Assembly: GCF_011393025.1 (NCBI RefSeq)
Contig: NZ_JAAOEO010000011.1
Span: forward strand, 62,001-126,000
Source: Neobacillus terrae
Lineage (GTDB): Bacteria; Bacillota; Bacilli; Bacillales; Cytobacillaceae
Reading direction: 5' to 3'
DNA length: 64,000 nt
The notes below the pieces were generated by a model. That model made no database searches. It worked only from the letters and a program-made list of their open reading frames with translations, and was not told the DNA's origin. The position numbers were made by a program, and so were the translations under genes. The first letter of the stretch is position 1; every line of letters begins with the position of its first letter. Below, in pieces: positions 9,547 to 17,426 of this stretch.

Positions 9547-11361
9547 ATGAAAAAAACAGTTGAAAAACGGCTTGTCCGCTCGGAAGTTCCAGTAGAAAAG
9601 ACTTGGAATCTTGATGCTTTATTTGTTTCTGACCAAGCGTGGGAAAATGAATTAAAAGTTATTGATTCTGAAATTGCGATATTTGACCAATTTAAAGGGA
9701 ACCTGAAGAACGGTGCATCTACTCTCCTCGAATGTTTAAGTGCTCAGGAAAAGCTCTCAATGAAGCTTATTAAGGCTTTGACTTTTGCAAGTTTACGTCA
9801 ATCAGCGGATGGAACTGATCCTATTAATCAGGCAAATTCAGCCAAAATTTCTTCGCTTAGAACAAAATTAAGTGCTGCTCTATCATTTATTGATTCCGAG
9901 ATCCTTTCACTGCAGGAAGGTACAGTAAAAAAATACATAGAAGAAGAACCAGAGTTAAAACCTTTTGAAAACAGACTAGTTGAACTGCTGGATACCAGAA
10001 AACATAAACTTTCTCCAGAAACCGAAGAGGCACTTGCTGCTTTGGGAGAAGTCCAGGCTGCTCCTTATAAAATTTATGAAATGGGCAAATTAGCCGATAT
10101 GCAGTTCTCTCCTATTCAGGATGAGGAAGGAAATGAACTTCCTGTTTCTTTCGCACTTTTTGAAAACCGTTATGAGTTTTCCTCTGATACAGATGTAAGA
10201 AGAAAAGCATATGACTCTTTCGTTAATTCATTAAAGCAATACAAAAATACTTTTGCAGCAGCCTATTCAACAGAAATAGCTAAGCAGACAGCACTATCGA
10301 AGCTGAGAAAATATGATTCTGTTACGGATATGCTGCTTGAGCCTCAGCAGGTTACACAGGAAATGTATCATAATCAGCTGGATATTATTTTTAAGGAACT
10401 TGCGCCTCATATGCGACGGTTTGCCCAGTTGAAAAAGGATCTGCTTGGTCTTGATAAAATGCTTTACTGTGATTTAAAGGCACCAATTGAACCTGATTTT
10501 AATCCAGAGACCTCTTACAATCAGGCAAAGGAGGTTATCCTTGAAGCCCTCAAGGTTATGGGTCCTAAGTATAGCGAGATAATGGAAAAAGCTTTTGCTG
10601 AACGATGGATTGATACAGCTGATAATGTTGGAAAATCAACTGGTGCTTTCTGTTCAAGCCCATATGGGGCACACCCATATATCCTAGTTACCTGGCAGGA
10701 TAATATGCGCAGTGCTTTTACACTTGCCCATGAGCTTGGTCATGCCGGACATTTCTATCTTGCTAATAAGAACCAGCGAGTTATGAATACAAGGCCATCA
10801 ACATATTTTGTCGAAGCTCCTTCTACCATGAACGAATTATTGTTGGGTCAATATTTAATGGAGAGCACAAATGATAAGCAAATGAAGCGCTGGATCATTT
10901 TACAGCTTCTAGGAACATATTATCACAATTTTGTTACCCATTTGCTTGAAGGAGAATATCAGCGCAGAGTTTACAACCTTGCAGAAAATGGTACTGCACT
11001 TACAGCGAAAACTCTCTCAGAAGTAACCGGGGCAGTTCTATCCGAATTCTGGGGTGATACTGTTGAAATTGATGAAGGTGCAGCACTTACCTGGATGCGC
11101 CAGCCACACTATTATATGGGCCTTTACCCATACACTTACTCGTCAGGCCTTACTGCATCTACTGCACTGGCCCAAAAAATTCAGGAAGAAGGCCAGCCAG
11201 TTGTTGAAAGATGGCTTGAGGTTCTCCGTGCCGGTGGTACATTAAAACCGCTTGAATTGCTTCGCCATGCTGGTATTGATATGTCCACTCCTGAACCAAT
11301 CCGAAATGCAGTAGCTTATGTTGGTTCGCTCGTCGACGAATTAGTCCGTTCGTATGAATAA
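9547..11361 (+). CDS. pepF: M3-family oligoendopeptidase F
   Basis: 604 residues from the ATG at 9547, which has AGGGGGA 8 nt upstream; an in-frame ATG at 9517 adds 10 residues but has no ribosome site. Cytoplasmic zinc metallopeptidase of the thimet/PepF family that cuts short peptides. The zinc motif HELGH lies in FTLAHELGHAGHFYL about residue 399-403, and the third zinc ligand Glu is in YFVEAPSTMNELLLGQYL about 27 residues later. N-terminal helical PepF domain (residues 100-190) with SADGTDPINQANSAK. Full length for the family (about 600). Monocistronic, with its own promoter and terminator. Confidence 0.92.
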   Translation: MKKTVEKRLVRSEVPVEKTWNLDALFVSDQAWENELKVIDSEIAIFDQFKGNLKNGASTLLECLSAQEKLSMKLIKALTFASLRQSADGTDPINQANSAKISSLRTKLSAALSFIDSEILSLQEGTVKKYIEEEPELKPFENRLVELLDTRKHKLSPETEEALAALGEVQAAPYKIYEMGKLADMQFSPIQDEEGNELPVSFALFENRYEFSSDTDVRRKAYDSFVNSLKQYKNTFAAAYSTEIAKQTALSKLRKYDSVTDMLLEPQQVTQEMYHNQLDIIFKELAPHMRRFAQLKKDLLGLDKMLYCDLKAPIEPDFNPETSYNQAKEVILEALKVMGPKYSEIMEKAFAERWIDTADNVGKSTGAFCSSPYGAHPYILVTWQDNMRSAFTLAHELGHAGHFYLANKNQRVMNTRPSTYFVEAPSTMNELLLGQYLMESTNDKQMKRWIILQLLGTYYHNFVTHLLEGEYQRRVYNLAENGTALTAKTLSEVTGAVLSEFWGDTVEIDEGAALTWMRQPHYYMGLYPYTYSSGLTASTALAQKIQEEGQPVVERWLEVLRAGGTLKPLELLRHAGIDMSTPEPIRNAVAYVGSLVDELVRSYE

Positions 11362-11414
11362 ATGCTTGCTAAGGATTAAGTATCTGTCTATCTTAAAATA
11401 ATATTCTATTTATT

Positions 11415-11443
11415 AAGGGACCGGGTGAACTCCCGGCCCCTTT
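11415..11443 (+). terminator. Terminator of pepF
   Basis: GGGACCGGG / CCCGGCCCC stem followed by TTTC. Confidence 0.85.
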
Positions 11444-11548
11444 CATTAGTTAATAAGAATTTATATCTATTAAATTTGTACGCTCAAGACTAAAGTATCC
11501 CCCAAAAGGAATTGACGTTGCAGATATTTCTAAAAAGGAGTTGTTTTT

Positions 11549-12625
11549 ATGAAGAAATTTAGAGTGGGTATTATTGGAACAGGATTTGGAGCACGTGTTC
11601 ATGCCCCCATGTTTAAAAATCATGAGGGATTTGAATCAGTTGCAATTGCGAGTGTATCCAGGGGAAATATTGAGGAAGCCAGGGAGACAAGCGGCATCGA
11701 GAACGTATATACTGACTGGCGCCTAATGCTGGAAAAAGAAGAACTAGACCTGATCGTGGTTGCATCCGCAGTAGACTTTCACCGAGAAATGACAGAGGCT
11801 GCATATCAAAAAGGAGTCCATGTACTTTGTGAGAAGCCAATGGCATTTGATACAGCCGAGGTTGAAGAAATGGTGAAAGCGAAAGAAAAGTCTGGAAATA
11901 TGGGATTGATCAATCATGAGTTCCGTTTCCTTCCAGCAAGATTAAAGGTGAAAGAAATTTTGGATAGCGGAAAGCTTGGTAATATTCTTCATGTCAGATA
12001 TCTTTGCTCATTTGCCAGCTTAACCTCCCTTACTTCCAGAACACGAGGATGGCTGGGACGGGCAGAAAAAGGTGGAGGAATGCTCGGGGCAATTGGTTCA
12101 CATATGACGGATTCCCTACAATGGTGGATGGGAAGCGAATACCGTGAAGTGTTTGCCAATCTTCCTATTCATGTTCCTGTTCAGACAGACACAGAAGGAA
12201 ATACAGAACACCGTACTGCAGATGATGGGTTTCAGGTAGTCGGGACACTAGGAAACGGCACTACCGTTACAATGGAGCTTATATCGGCTGCCCGGAAAAC
12301 CGCCAATGATTGGCGTCTTGAAATTTTTGGCACAAATGGAACACTTTTAATGCTGGATGATAAGGAAGTATTTTTATCAGAAGGTGATGGACCACTAGAG
12401 AAGGTAGAGCTTTTAAAAGATTTGAATGCTCCTGCAGATATGCCAGCGGTTGCGGCACGCTACTATAATGGCTTCCATCGAATGCTCGATGCTTTATACG
12501 ATTCTCTTGAAAGAGGACAAAAGCATCCATCTCTCGCTGACTTTGAGACAGGAAAGAACACACAGCAGGTTTTGGACGCTATCAGGCTCTCATCCAAGGA
12601 AGGAAGAAAAATCAGCTTAGGATAA
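11549..12625 (+). CDS. Gfo/Idh/MocA-family oxidoreductase
   Basis: 358 residues. Rossmann fold begins VGIIGTGFGARVHAPMF (residues 6-22), followed by the signature VLCEKPMAFDT near residue 96 with the catalytic Lys, and GGGMLGAIGSHMTDSLQWWMG near residue 175 with the active-site Asp/His region. C-terminal domain has GLGNGTTVTMELISAARK-like strands. Substrate unknown, probably a sugar, inositol or sugar-acid derivative. RBS AAGGAG is 8 nt before the ATG. Single gene: preceded by the pepF terminator and followed by a strong bidirectional hairpin. Confidence 0.86.
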   Translation: MKKFRVGIIGTGFGARVHAPMFKNHEGFESVAIASVSRGNIEEARETSGIENVYTDWRLMLEKEELDLIVVASAVDFHREMTEAAYQKGVHVLCEKPMAFDTAEVEEMVKAKEKSGNMGLINHEFRFLPARLKVKEILDSGKLGNILHVRYLCSFASLTSLTSRTRGWLGRAEKGGGMLGAIGSHMTDSLQWWMGSEYREVFANLPIHVPVQTDTEGNTEHRTADDGFQVVGTLGNGTTVTMELISAARKTANDWRLEIFGTNGTLLMLDDKEVFLSEGDGPLEKVELLKDLNAPADMPAVAARYYNGFHRMLDALYDSLERGQKHPSLADFETGKNTQQVLDAIRLSSKEGRKISLG

Positions 12626-12633
12626 AGTAAAAC

Positions 12634-12660
12634 GGGTGTCAGGATTAATTCCTGACACCC
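12634..12660. terminator. Bidirectional terminator
   Basis: Perfect 11-bp stem GGGTGTCAGGA / TCCTGACACCC with a short loop between convergent reading directions, A-rich on the left. Confidence 0.8.
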
Positions 12661-12668
12661 TAGCTTTA

Positions 12669-12980
12669 TTAGTTAATAAATTCTTTATCAATATTAAAGT
12701 TTGGTTTGTCTTTTAGGAACTTTAATTCATAGGAAGAATCTGAGAAATCCTGGATTGCCTGGTTATCTACCTTATAAGTAAATCCAATGCGTTCCCAGGC
12801 ACGGTCAACAACAGACTTGGAAAACTTTTGTCCAGTTGTCTTTTTAATATCATTAATCGTAATCTTTTCAGCTTCTTCTGGATTCTTATTGATGAAACTT
12901 ACTGCATCTTTGTGGGCATCGATAATTTCCTGAACCAGCTTAGGATTATCTTTGATTTCTTTTCCTGCTTTTTTGTGGAT
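12669..12980 (-). pseudogene. 3' remnant of an aliphatic-sulfonate/nitrate-type ABC substrate-binding protein (SsuA-like)
   Basis: An open frame of about 100 codons without its own start reads IHKKAGKEIKDNPKLVQEI, then IDAHKDAVSFINKNPEEAEK, KTTGQKFSKSVVDRAWERI, and ends NFNIDKEFIN. This matches the C-terminal lobe of SsuA/TauA-type periplasmic-binding proteins, where an 'NP-EEA' helix and 'AW-R' helix are typical. No N-terminal lobe, signal peptide, permease or ATPase is nearby, so it is a truncated remnant. It is in the same frame as, and begins directly at the stop codon of, the membrane-protein gene at 12981, which suggests a deletion junction there. Confidence 0.78.
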
Positions 12981-13268
12981 TTATATTAAATCATCCGCAG
13001 CCATTTCATAATCAGCTTTATTTTTCAAATAACGTCCGAATCTTGCAAGTGCAATTGCAGTTAATGATAATGCTGCATTAAATATCACAGTGAATACCAT
13101 CATTTTTGTTAAACCGTATGTATAACCAAAGATACCGCCAATTAACGCACTAATGATCACAACAATAAGAAAATGAAGTTTCGGAAAGAAGAAACCAACC
13201 AACCCGCTGAACAACAGAACAACGGACCCCATGAACATTGTATAAATTAGCAGCATTACTAAATCCAT
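12981..13268 (-). CDS. Small membrane protein of unknown function
   Basis: 95 residues from the ATG at 13268 with GAGGGA 5 nt upstream (a longer frame starts at 13283 but lacks a ribosome site). Three hydrophobic segments: about residues 5-26, 30-50 and 56-78, then a basic/acidic tail (FGRYLKNKADYEMAADDLI). No motif recognised. Its stop codon coincides with the edge of the SsuA-like remnant, so its last residues could be novel, formed by a deletion. Expression is plausible because of the good ribosome site. Confidence 0.6.
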   Translation of the reverse strand: MDLVMLLIYTMFMGSVVLLFSGLVGFFFPKLHFLIVVIISALIGGIFGYTYGLTKMMVFTVIFNAALSLTAIALARFGRYLKNKADYEMAADDLI

Positions 13269-13409
13269 CGCTTTCCCTCCCAAATAGATGTAAAACAGGC
13301 TGCATTCAACATATTCCCCATAATTTTGGAAGTTAATCCTCTTTTAAGAAAAAACCTGTCGAATTTTGCAATCTATTTGGTCACTTTGAAAACCTTCCAT
13401 GGTTACATT

Positions 13410-13958
13410 TTAAATCTGCTCATCCCAAATTCGGTTCAGCACAGTTTGTTCTGAAGAAACTACTACTTCAAACACGTCTGGATTAATCATTTCCATTAGC
13501 TGATCGAATCCGAAGCTGTCATTGAAATAACGAAGCAAAAGAACAGTCATATTCCCATGGCTTACAAGGACTATATGATGATCTTCAGATTCAAGGACTT
13601 CCTCAAGGATAGAAACTGCCCTTTTCATTCCGTCCGCGTTGCACTCGCCACCCTCAAAAATCATATCGAAATCATCAAAGCTTTGCTTTAGCCCTTCCTG
13701 CCAGTTTTCAAGCTGATAGCCGCACAGGACGCGTTCAGAAAGGCGGGTGTCCTCAATGACTTTAATTCCCTTTTGGTTTGCTGTTGGGACAATTGTATCC
13801 ACTGCACGAATAAAGGGGCTGGAGTATATTCGTTCCACCTTTTTATTTTTAAAGAAATCAACAAGCTTTTCAGCCTGTTCCTTCCCAATCTCAGTTAAGG
13901 GTGCAGACGCTTCCTGCCCTTCTGCCTTCGCATGCCTAACAAGGTAAACAGTTTTCAA
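13410..13958 (-). CDS. Histidine phosphatase (phosphoglycerate-mutase-like) family protein
   Basis: 182 residues, cytoplasmic. N-terminal VYLVRHAKAEG gives the phosphate-binding RH(G/A) motif with the phospho-accepting His about residue 9; a second Arg appears in IYSSPFIRAVDT, and the second catalytic His in IVLVSHGNMTVLLLRYF. Substrate unknown: the family includes alpha-ribazole phosphatase, SixA-like and broad phosphatases. It ends just downstream of rnz on the same strand with a 21-bp gap, so it is probably the second gene of an rnz operon. Confidence 0.85.
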   Translation of the reverse strand: MKTVYLVRHAKAEGQEASAPLTEIGKEQAEKLVDFFKNKKVERIYSSPFIRAVDTIVPTANQKGIKVIEDTRLSERVLCGYQLENWQEGLKQSFDDFDMIFEGGECNADGMKRAVSILEEVLESEDHHIVLVSHGNMTVLLLRYFNDSFGFDQLMEMINPDVFEVVVSSEQTVLNRIWDEQI

Positions 13959-13979
13959 AGGTTGCCCTCCTCCTTATTT

Positions 13980-14897
13980 TTATGGCAAATGAAATTCTTT
14001 ATAATCCTCTGCTATTTCTGTATTAAGGAAAATATCCCTGGCCTCATTTAATAACTCCTGGGATGATTGCTTGTCGTAGCGGGAACTAATGTGAGTCAGG
14101 CACAGCCTTTTTGCTCCTGCCTTAAGTGCGGTTTCTGCGGCCTGGATATTCGTGCTATGATAATATTCCCTTGCAAGCTTTGCTTCATCTTTTGAAAATG
14201 TAGCTTCATGCACAAGAAAGTCCGCATCTCTTGCCAATTCTACAGCATTTTGGCAAACTCTTGTGTCTCCGAGTATGGCTAATACCATTCCTTTTTGTTC
14301 CGGTCCAACGAAGTCCTTTGGATTGATAATGGTTCCATCCTCTAATGTTACTGTTTCCCCTGCTTTAATTTTTTTATAAATAGGACCCGGTGAAACGCCA
14401 GCTTCTGTTAGTTTGTCTGCGAGAAGTGTTCCTCGCTTGTCCTTTTCAACAACCCTATATCCATAGGAAGGAATTCCATGCTCCAACAGTTTAGCCTCTA
14501 CTTTAAATTGGCTGTCTTCAAAAACGGTTCCTTCTTCTATCTCAACGACTTTAAGGGGGTATTTTAAATATGTCTGACTTACATTAAGACTTATTCTAAT
14601 GTATGAGTCAATCCCTTTTGGCCCATATACAGTTACTTCTGTATCTCCTCCCTGAAAGGCCCGGCTCGATAAAAGCCCCGGAAGGCCGTAAATGTGGTCA
14701 CCATGAAGATGCGTTACGAAGATTTTTTCAATTCTTCTAGGCTTAATTGATGTATGCAATATTTGATGCTGCGTTGCCTCCCCGCAGTCAAAAAGCCAAA
14801 CTGATCCCCGTTCCTCCAATAATTTAAGAGCAATAGAGGTAACATTGCGAAGCTTCGCCGGCACTCCTGCTCCAGTTCCCAGAAAAAAGATATCCAA
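13980..14897 (-). CDS. rnz: Ribonuclease Z (tRNA 3'-end endonuclease)
   Basis: 305 residues from a TTG at 14897 preceded by GGGGTGG; an in-frame GTG at 14906 adds 3 residues. Metallo-beta-lactamase fold with the two-zinc motif HLHGDH in [17 protein letters not shown] (about residues 63-68), and further ligands in GDTR and THISSRY. The flexible-arm/exosite segment with [13 protein letters not shown] is that of bacterial long-arm RNase Z. It removes 3' trailers from tRNA precursors that lack an encoded CCA. Corresponds to yqjK of B. subtilis, which also neighbours zwf. Divergent from zwf. Confidence 0.94.
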   Translation of the reverse strand: MDIFFLGTGAGVPAKLRNVTSIALKLLEERGSVWLFDCGEATQHQILHTSIKPRRIEKIFVTHLHGDHIYGLPGLLSSRAFQGGDTEVTVYGPKGIDSYIRISLNVSQTYLKYPLKVVEIEEGTVFEDSQFKVEAKLLEHGIPSYGYRVVEKDKRGTLLADKLTEAGVSPGPIYKKIKAGETVTLEDGTIINPKDFVGPEQKGMVLAILGDTRVCQNAVELARDADFLVHEATFSKDEAKLAREYYHSTNIQAAETALKAGAKRLCLTHISSRYDKQSSQELLNEARDIFLNTEIAEDYKEFHLP

Positions 14898-15039
14898 TAA
14901 AACCACCCCGATTCTTTACCTTTAAAATGGCATTTATTTTACTATACCATAACCTTTTCAATGGATATGAATCGTTAATTTTGCAAACAACTACATTATT
15001 GCGTATTATTTGCGAAATCCTGTCGAAACAGATAAAATT

Positions 15040-15068
15040 TTGTATTTGTACAGGTATGAAAATAATAG
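15040..15068 (+). promoter_or_regulatory. Possible zwf promoter
   Basis: TTGTAT at 15040-15045, 17-bp spacer, TAATAG at 15063-15068. Both hexamers are imperfect; placement 45 bp before the start codon fits. Confidence 0.45.
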
Positions 15069-15112
15069 CAATTACATAAAGATAATTTATTTTGAAAAGA
15101 GGTCTTTATAAC

Positions 15113-16615
15113 GTGAATAAAAGCGGAAACCCAACTTCATTAATAATGATATTTGGAGCAACTGGCGACCTTGCCAAAAGGAAGCTGTTTCCTTCACTTT
15201 ACAGATTGTTTGAAAAAGGGAGCCTTACAGATCAGTTTGCAGTTGTCGGTGTGGCCAGAAGGCCCCTGACCAATGAGGAGTTTCAGACATCAGTTAAGGA
15301 TTCGGTCTTAACTGCATTAGGTAAAGATGCCAATATCGATGAATTTGTATCCCATTTTTATTATCATTCCCATGATGTCACAGATTCAAGTTCATATGTT
15401 ACTTTGAAAACTATGGCTGCCGGACTGGATGAAAAATATAATATTGGCGGAAATCGTATTTTCTATCTCGCTATGGCCCCTGAGTTCTTTGGAACAATTG
15501 CCTTGCATTTAAAATCCGATGGCTTAACAGATGTAAAAGGTTTTAAACGGCTTGTTATCGAAAAGCCATTTGGGCATGACCTTGAATCTGCAAAGGAATT
15601 AAATGAGCAAATTCGTACTGCTTTTTCTGAAGAAGAGGTTTATCGTATTGACCATTATCTTGGAAAAGAAATGGTACGTAATATAGAAGTGATCCGTTTT
15701 GCAAATGCCATCTTTGAACCACTTTGGAACAACCGCTATATTTCAAACATCCAAATCACTTCCAGTGAGACACTAGGTGTCGAAGAGCGCGGCCGCTATT
15801 ACGAAACAAGCGGTGCGTTAAGGGACATGGTTCAAAATCATATGATGCAAATGGTTGCCCTTCTTGCAATGGAACCTCCAATCCGTCTGACGGACGAGGA
15901 AATCCGTTCCGAAAAGGTAAAGGTTCTTCGTGCCTTAAGGATGCCTGAAGGTGAACAAATTAAGGATTATTTTGTCCGAGGCCAGTATGGCAAAGGTACA
16001 GTTAATGGTGAGGAATTGCCTGGATACCGTGAGGAACAGATGGTTAATCCTGAATCAAACACTGAAACCTATGTAGCGGCAAAGCTAATGATAGATAATT
16101 TCCGCTGGGCCGGAGTTCCTATTTATATTCGTACGGGTAAAAGATTAACAACTAAATCAACGAAAATTGTCATTCAATTTAAAGATATACCTATGAACTT
16201 GTACTATCAGACGGATAAAGAATTAAACCCAAATCTTCTGGTTATCCATATTCAACCAGATGAAGGCATAACCCTTCACCTTAATGCCAAAAAAGCAGGA
16301 CAGCACTTGGATGCTACTGAGGTTAAATTAAGCTATGCCAACAGCGGTATTAACGGAATGAATACTCCTGAAGCATATGAAAAACTTTTGGATGATTGCA
16401 TGCACGGTGATGCAACCAACTTTACCCACTGGGATGAAGTAGCCCTTTCATGGAGTTTTGTAGACAATATTTCTGAGGTTTGGGAAAATACCAAGGAAGA
16501 AAGCTACCCGAACTATGAGGCGGGCTCAAAAGGGCCAAAAGCCGCAGATGAGCTTCTTGAAAAAGATGGCTTCTTCTGGTGGCCAATTATGGAGCTTGAT
16601 GTTGACAAATGTTAA
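15113..16615 (+). CDS. zwf: Glucose-6-phosphate 1-dehydrogenase
   Basis: 500 residues from a GTG at 15113; AAGAGG lies 9 nt upstream, better than the upstream in-frame TTG at 15092. First enzyme of the oxidative pentose phosphate pathway, oxidising glucose 6-phosphate to 6-phosphogluconolactone with NADP. Seen: GATGDLAKRKLFPSLY at the N-terminus (coenzyme loop), EKPFGHD, and the active-site signature RIDHYLGKEMVRN with the catalytic His. The partner 6-phosphogluconate dehydrogenase gene gndA is 7 kb away in this window. Single gene with terminator. Confidence 0.97.
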   Translation: MNKSGNPTSLIMIFGATGDLAKRKLFPSLYRLFEKGSLTDQFAVVGVARRPLTNEEFQTSVKDSVLTALGKDANIDEFVSHFYYHSHDVTDSSSYVTLKTMAAGLDEKYNIGGNRIFYLAMAPEFFGTIALHLKSDGLTDVKGFKRLVIEKPFGHDLESAKELNEQIRTAFSEEEVYRIDHYLGKEMVRNIEVIRFANAIFEPLWNNRYISNIQITSSETLGVEERGRYYETSGALRDMVQNHMMQMVALLAMEPPIRLTDEEIRSEKVKVLRALRMPEGEQIKDYFVRGQYGKGTVNGEELPGYREEQMVNPESNTETYVAAKLMIDNFRWAGVPIYIRTGKRLTTKSTKIVIQFKDIPMNLYYQTDKELNPNLLVIHIQPDEGITLHLNAKKAGQHLDATEVKLSYANSGINGMNTPEAYEKLLDDCMHGDATNFTHWDEVALSWSFVDNISEVWENTKEESYPNYEAGSKGPKAADELLEKDGFFWWPIMELDVDKC

Positions 16616-16683
16616 GGAAAAGGATAAACAGATATCTATAAAAGAAATCTGAATTAAATTGTCCTGGGAATTTAGTACATCTA

Positions 16684-16712
16684 TTCCTCTCTGTTTCCTG
16701 CAGAGGGGAATT
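16684..16712 (+). terminator. Terminator of zwf
   Basis: TTCCTCT / AGAGGGGAA hairpin followed by seven T. Confidence 0.75.
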
Positions 16713-16792
16713 TTTTTCCCTGCATAATGCATTATCTCTTCTCTTTTATGAGATCTAGAATAAGTCTAAATTTTAATGAAAGAAGGATTACA

Positions 16793-17191
16793 ATGGCTGA
16801 TTTAGGGCTTCTAATTATACGTTTGGTAATCGGTATTACTTTTTTTGGGCATGGAGCGCAAAAACTGTTTGGCTGGTTTGGCGGTCCGGGCCCGACAGAT
16901 TTTGGAAACTGGTTAGGATCCATTGGAATTAAGTCCGGCGGTAAGACTTTTGCGATTCTTGCCGGTCTTTTTGAATTTGTGGGCGGCCTATTATTTGCAG
17001 CCGGCTTGATTACATGGCTTGGTGCTGTGCTTATTGCAATCGTTATGATTGACGCAATCTTCACCGTTCATGGAAAAAACGGGTACTGGATAACAAATGG
17101 AGGCTTTGAATACAATTTAGTGCTTATTGCAGCAGTTATAGGAGTTGCTTTAATTGGACCAGGCGATTATGTTCTGATTTATAAGCCATAA
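16793..17191 (+). CDS. DoxX-family membrane protein
   Basis: 132 residues from ATG at 16793 (GAAAGAAGG upstream). Four hydrophobic segments; begins with LGLLIIRLVIGITFFGHGAQKLFGWFGGPG, the hallmark of the DoxX/CatD family, followed by FAILAGLFEFVGGLLFAAGL. DoxX proteins are small integral membrane oxidoreductase-associated proteins, in several bacteria linked to thiol or quinone redox balance. Specific role not inferable. Single gene. Confidence 0.85.
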   Translation: MADLGLLIIRLVIGITFFGHGAQKLFGWFGGPGPTDFGNWLGSIGIKSGGKTFAILAGLFEFVGGLLFAAGLITWLGAVLIAIVMIDAIFTVHGKNGYWITNGGFEYNLVLIAAVIGVALIGPGDYVLIYKP

Positions 17192-17345
17192 GTATGAAAA
17201 GTGAGAATCTTTGCTTAGGGAACAATTGTAAGTGCAATCCTCTACGGTATATCAGAGCTTTCCAACTAAACATTATAAAGATCTTCCTTAAAAGAAAAAT
17301 AACTTCTTCGATTGCTGCAATTTACTCATCATAAGTATTACAAAA

Positions 17346-17376
17346 GAATTCCCTGCCCCATTTCGGGCAGGGAATA
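17346..17376 (-). terminator. Terminator downstream of the GMC dehydrogenase gene
   Basis: Near-perfect 11-bp stem around CCCTGCCC / GGGCAGGG, 50 bp past the GMC gene stop; on the minus strand it is followed by a T-rich run. Confidence 0.7.
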
Positions 17377-17426
17377 TATAGTTGAAATTTATGAAGAAAT
17401 GTATCAGTATCATCAGATTAAAATGG

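Noticed and set aside
15002..15027. TGTCGAA-like Spo0A box between rnz and zwf
   Set aside because: Two mismatches to TTTGTCRAA and no supporting context.
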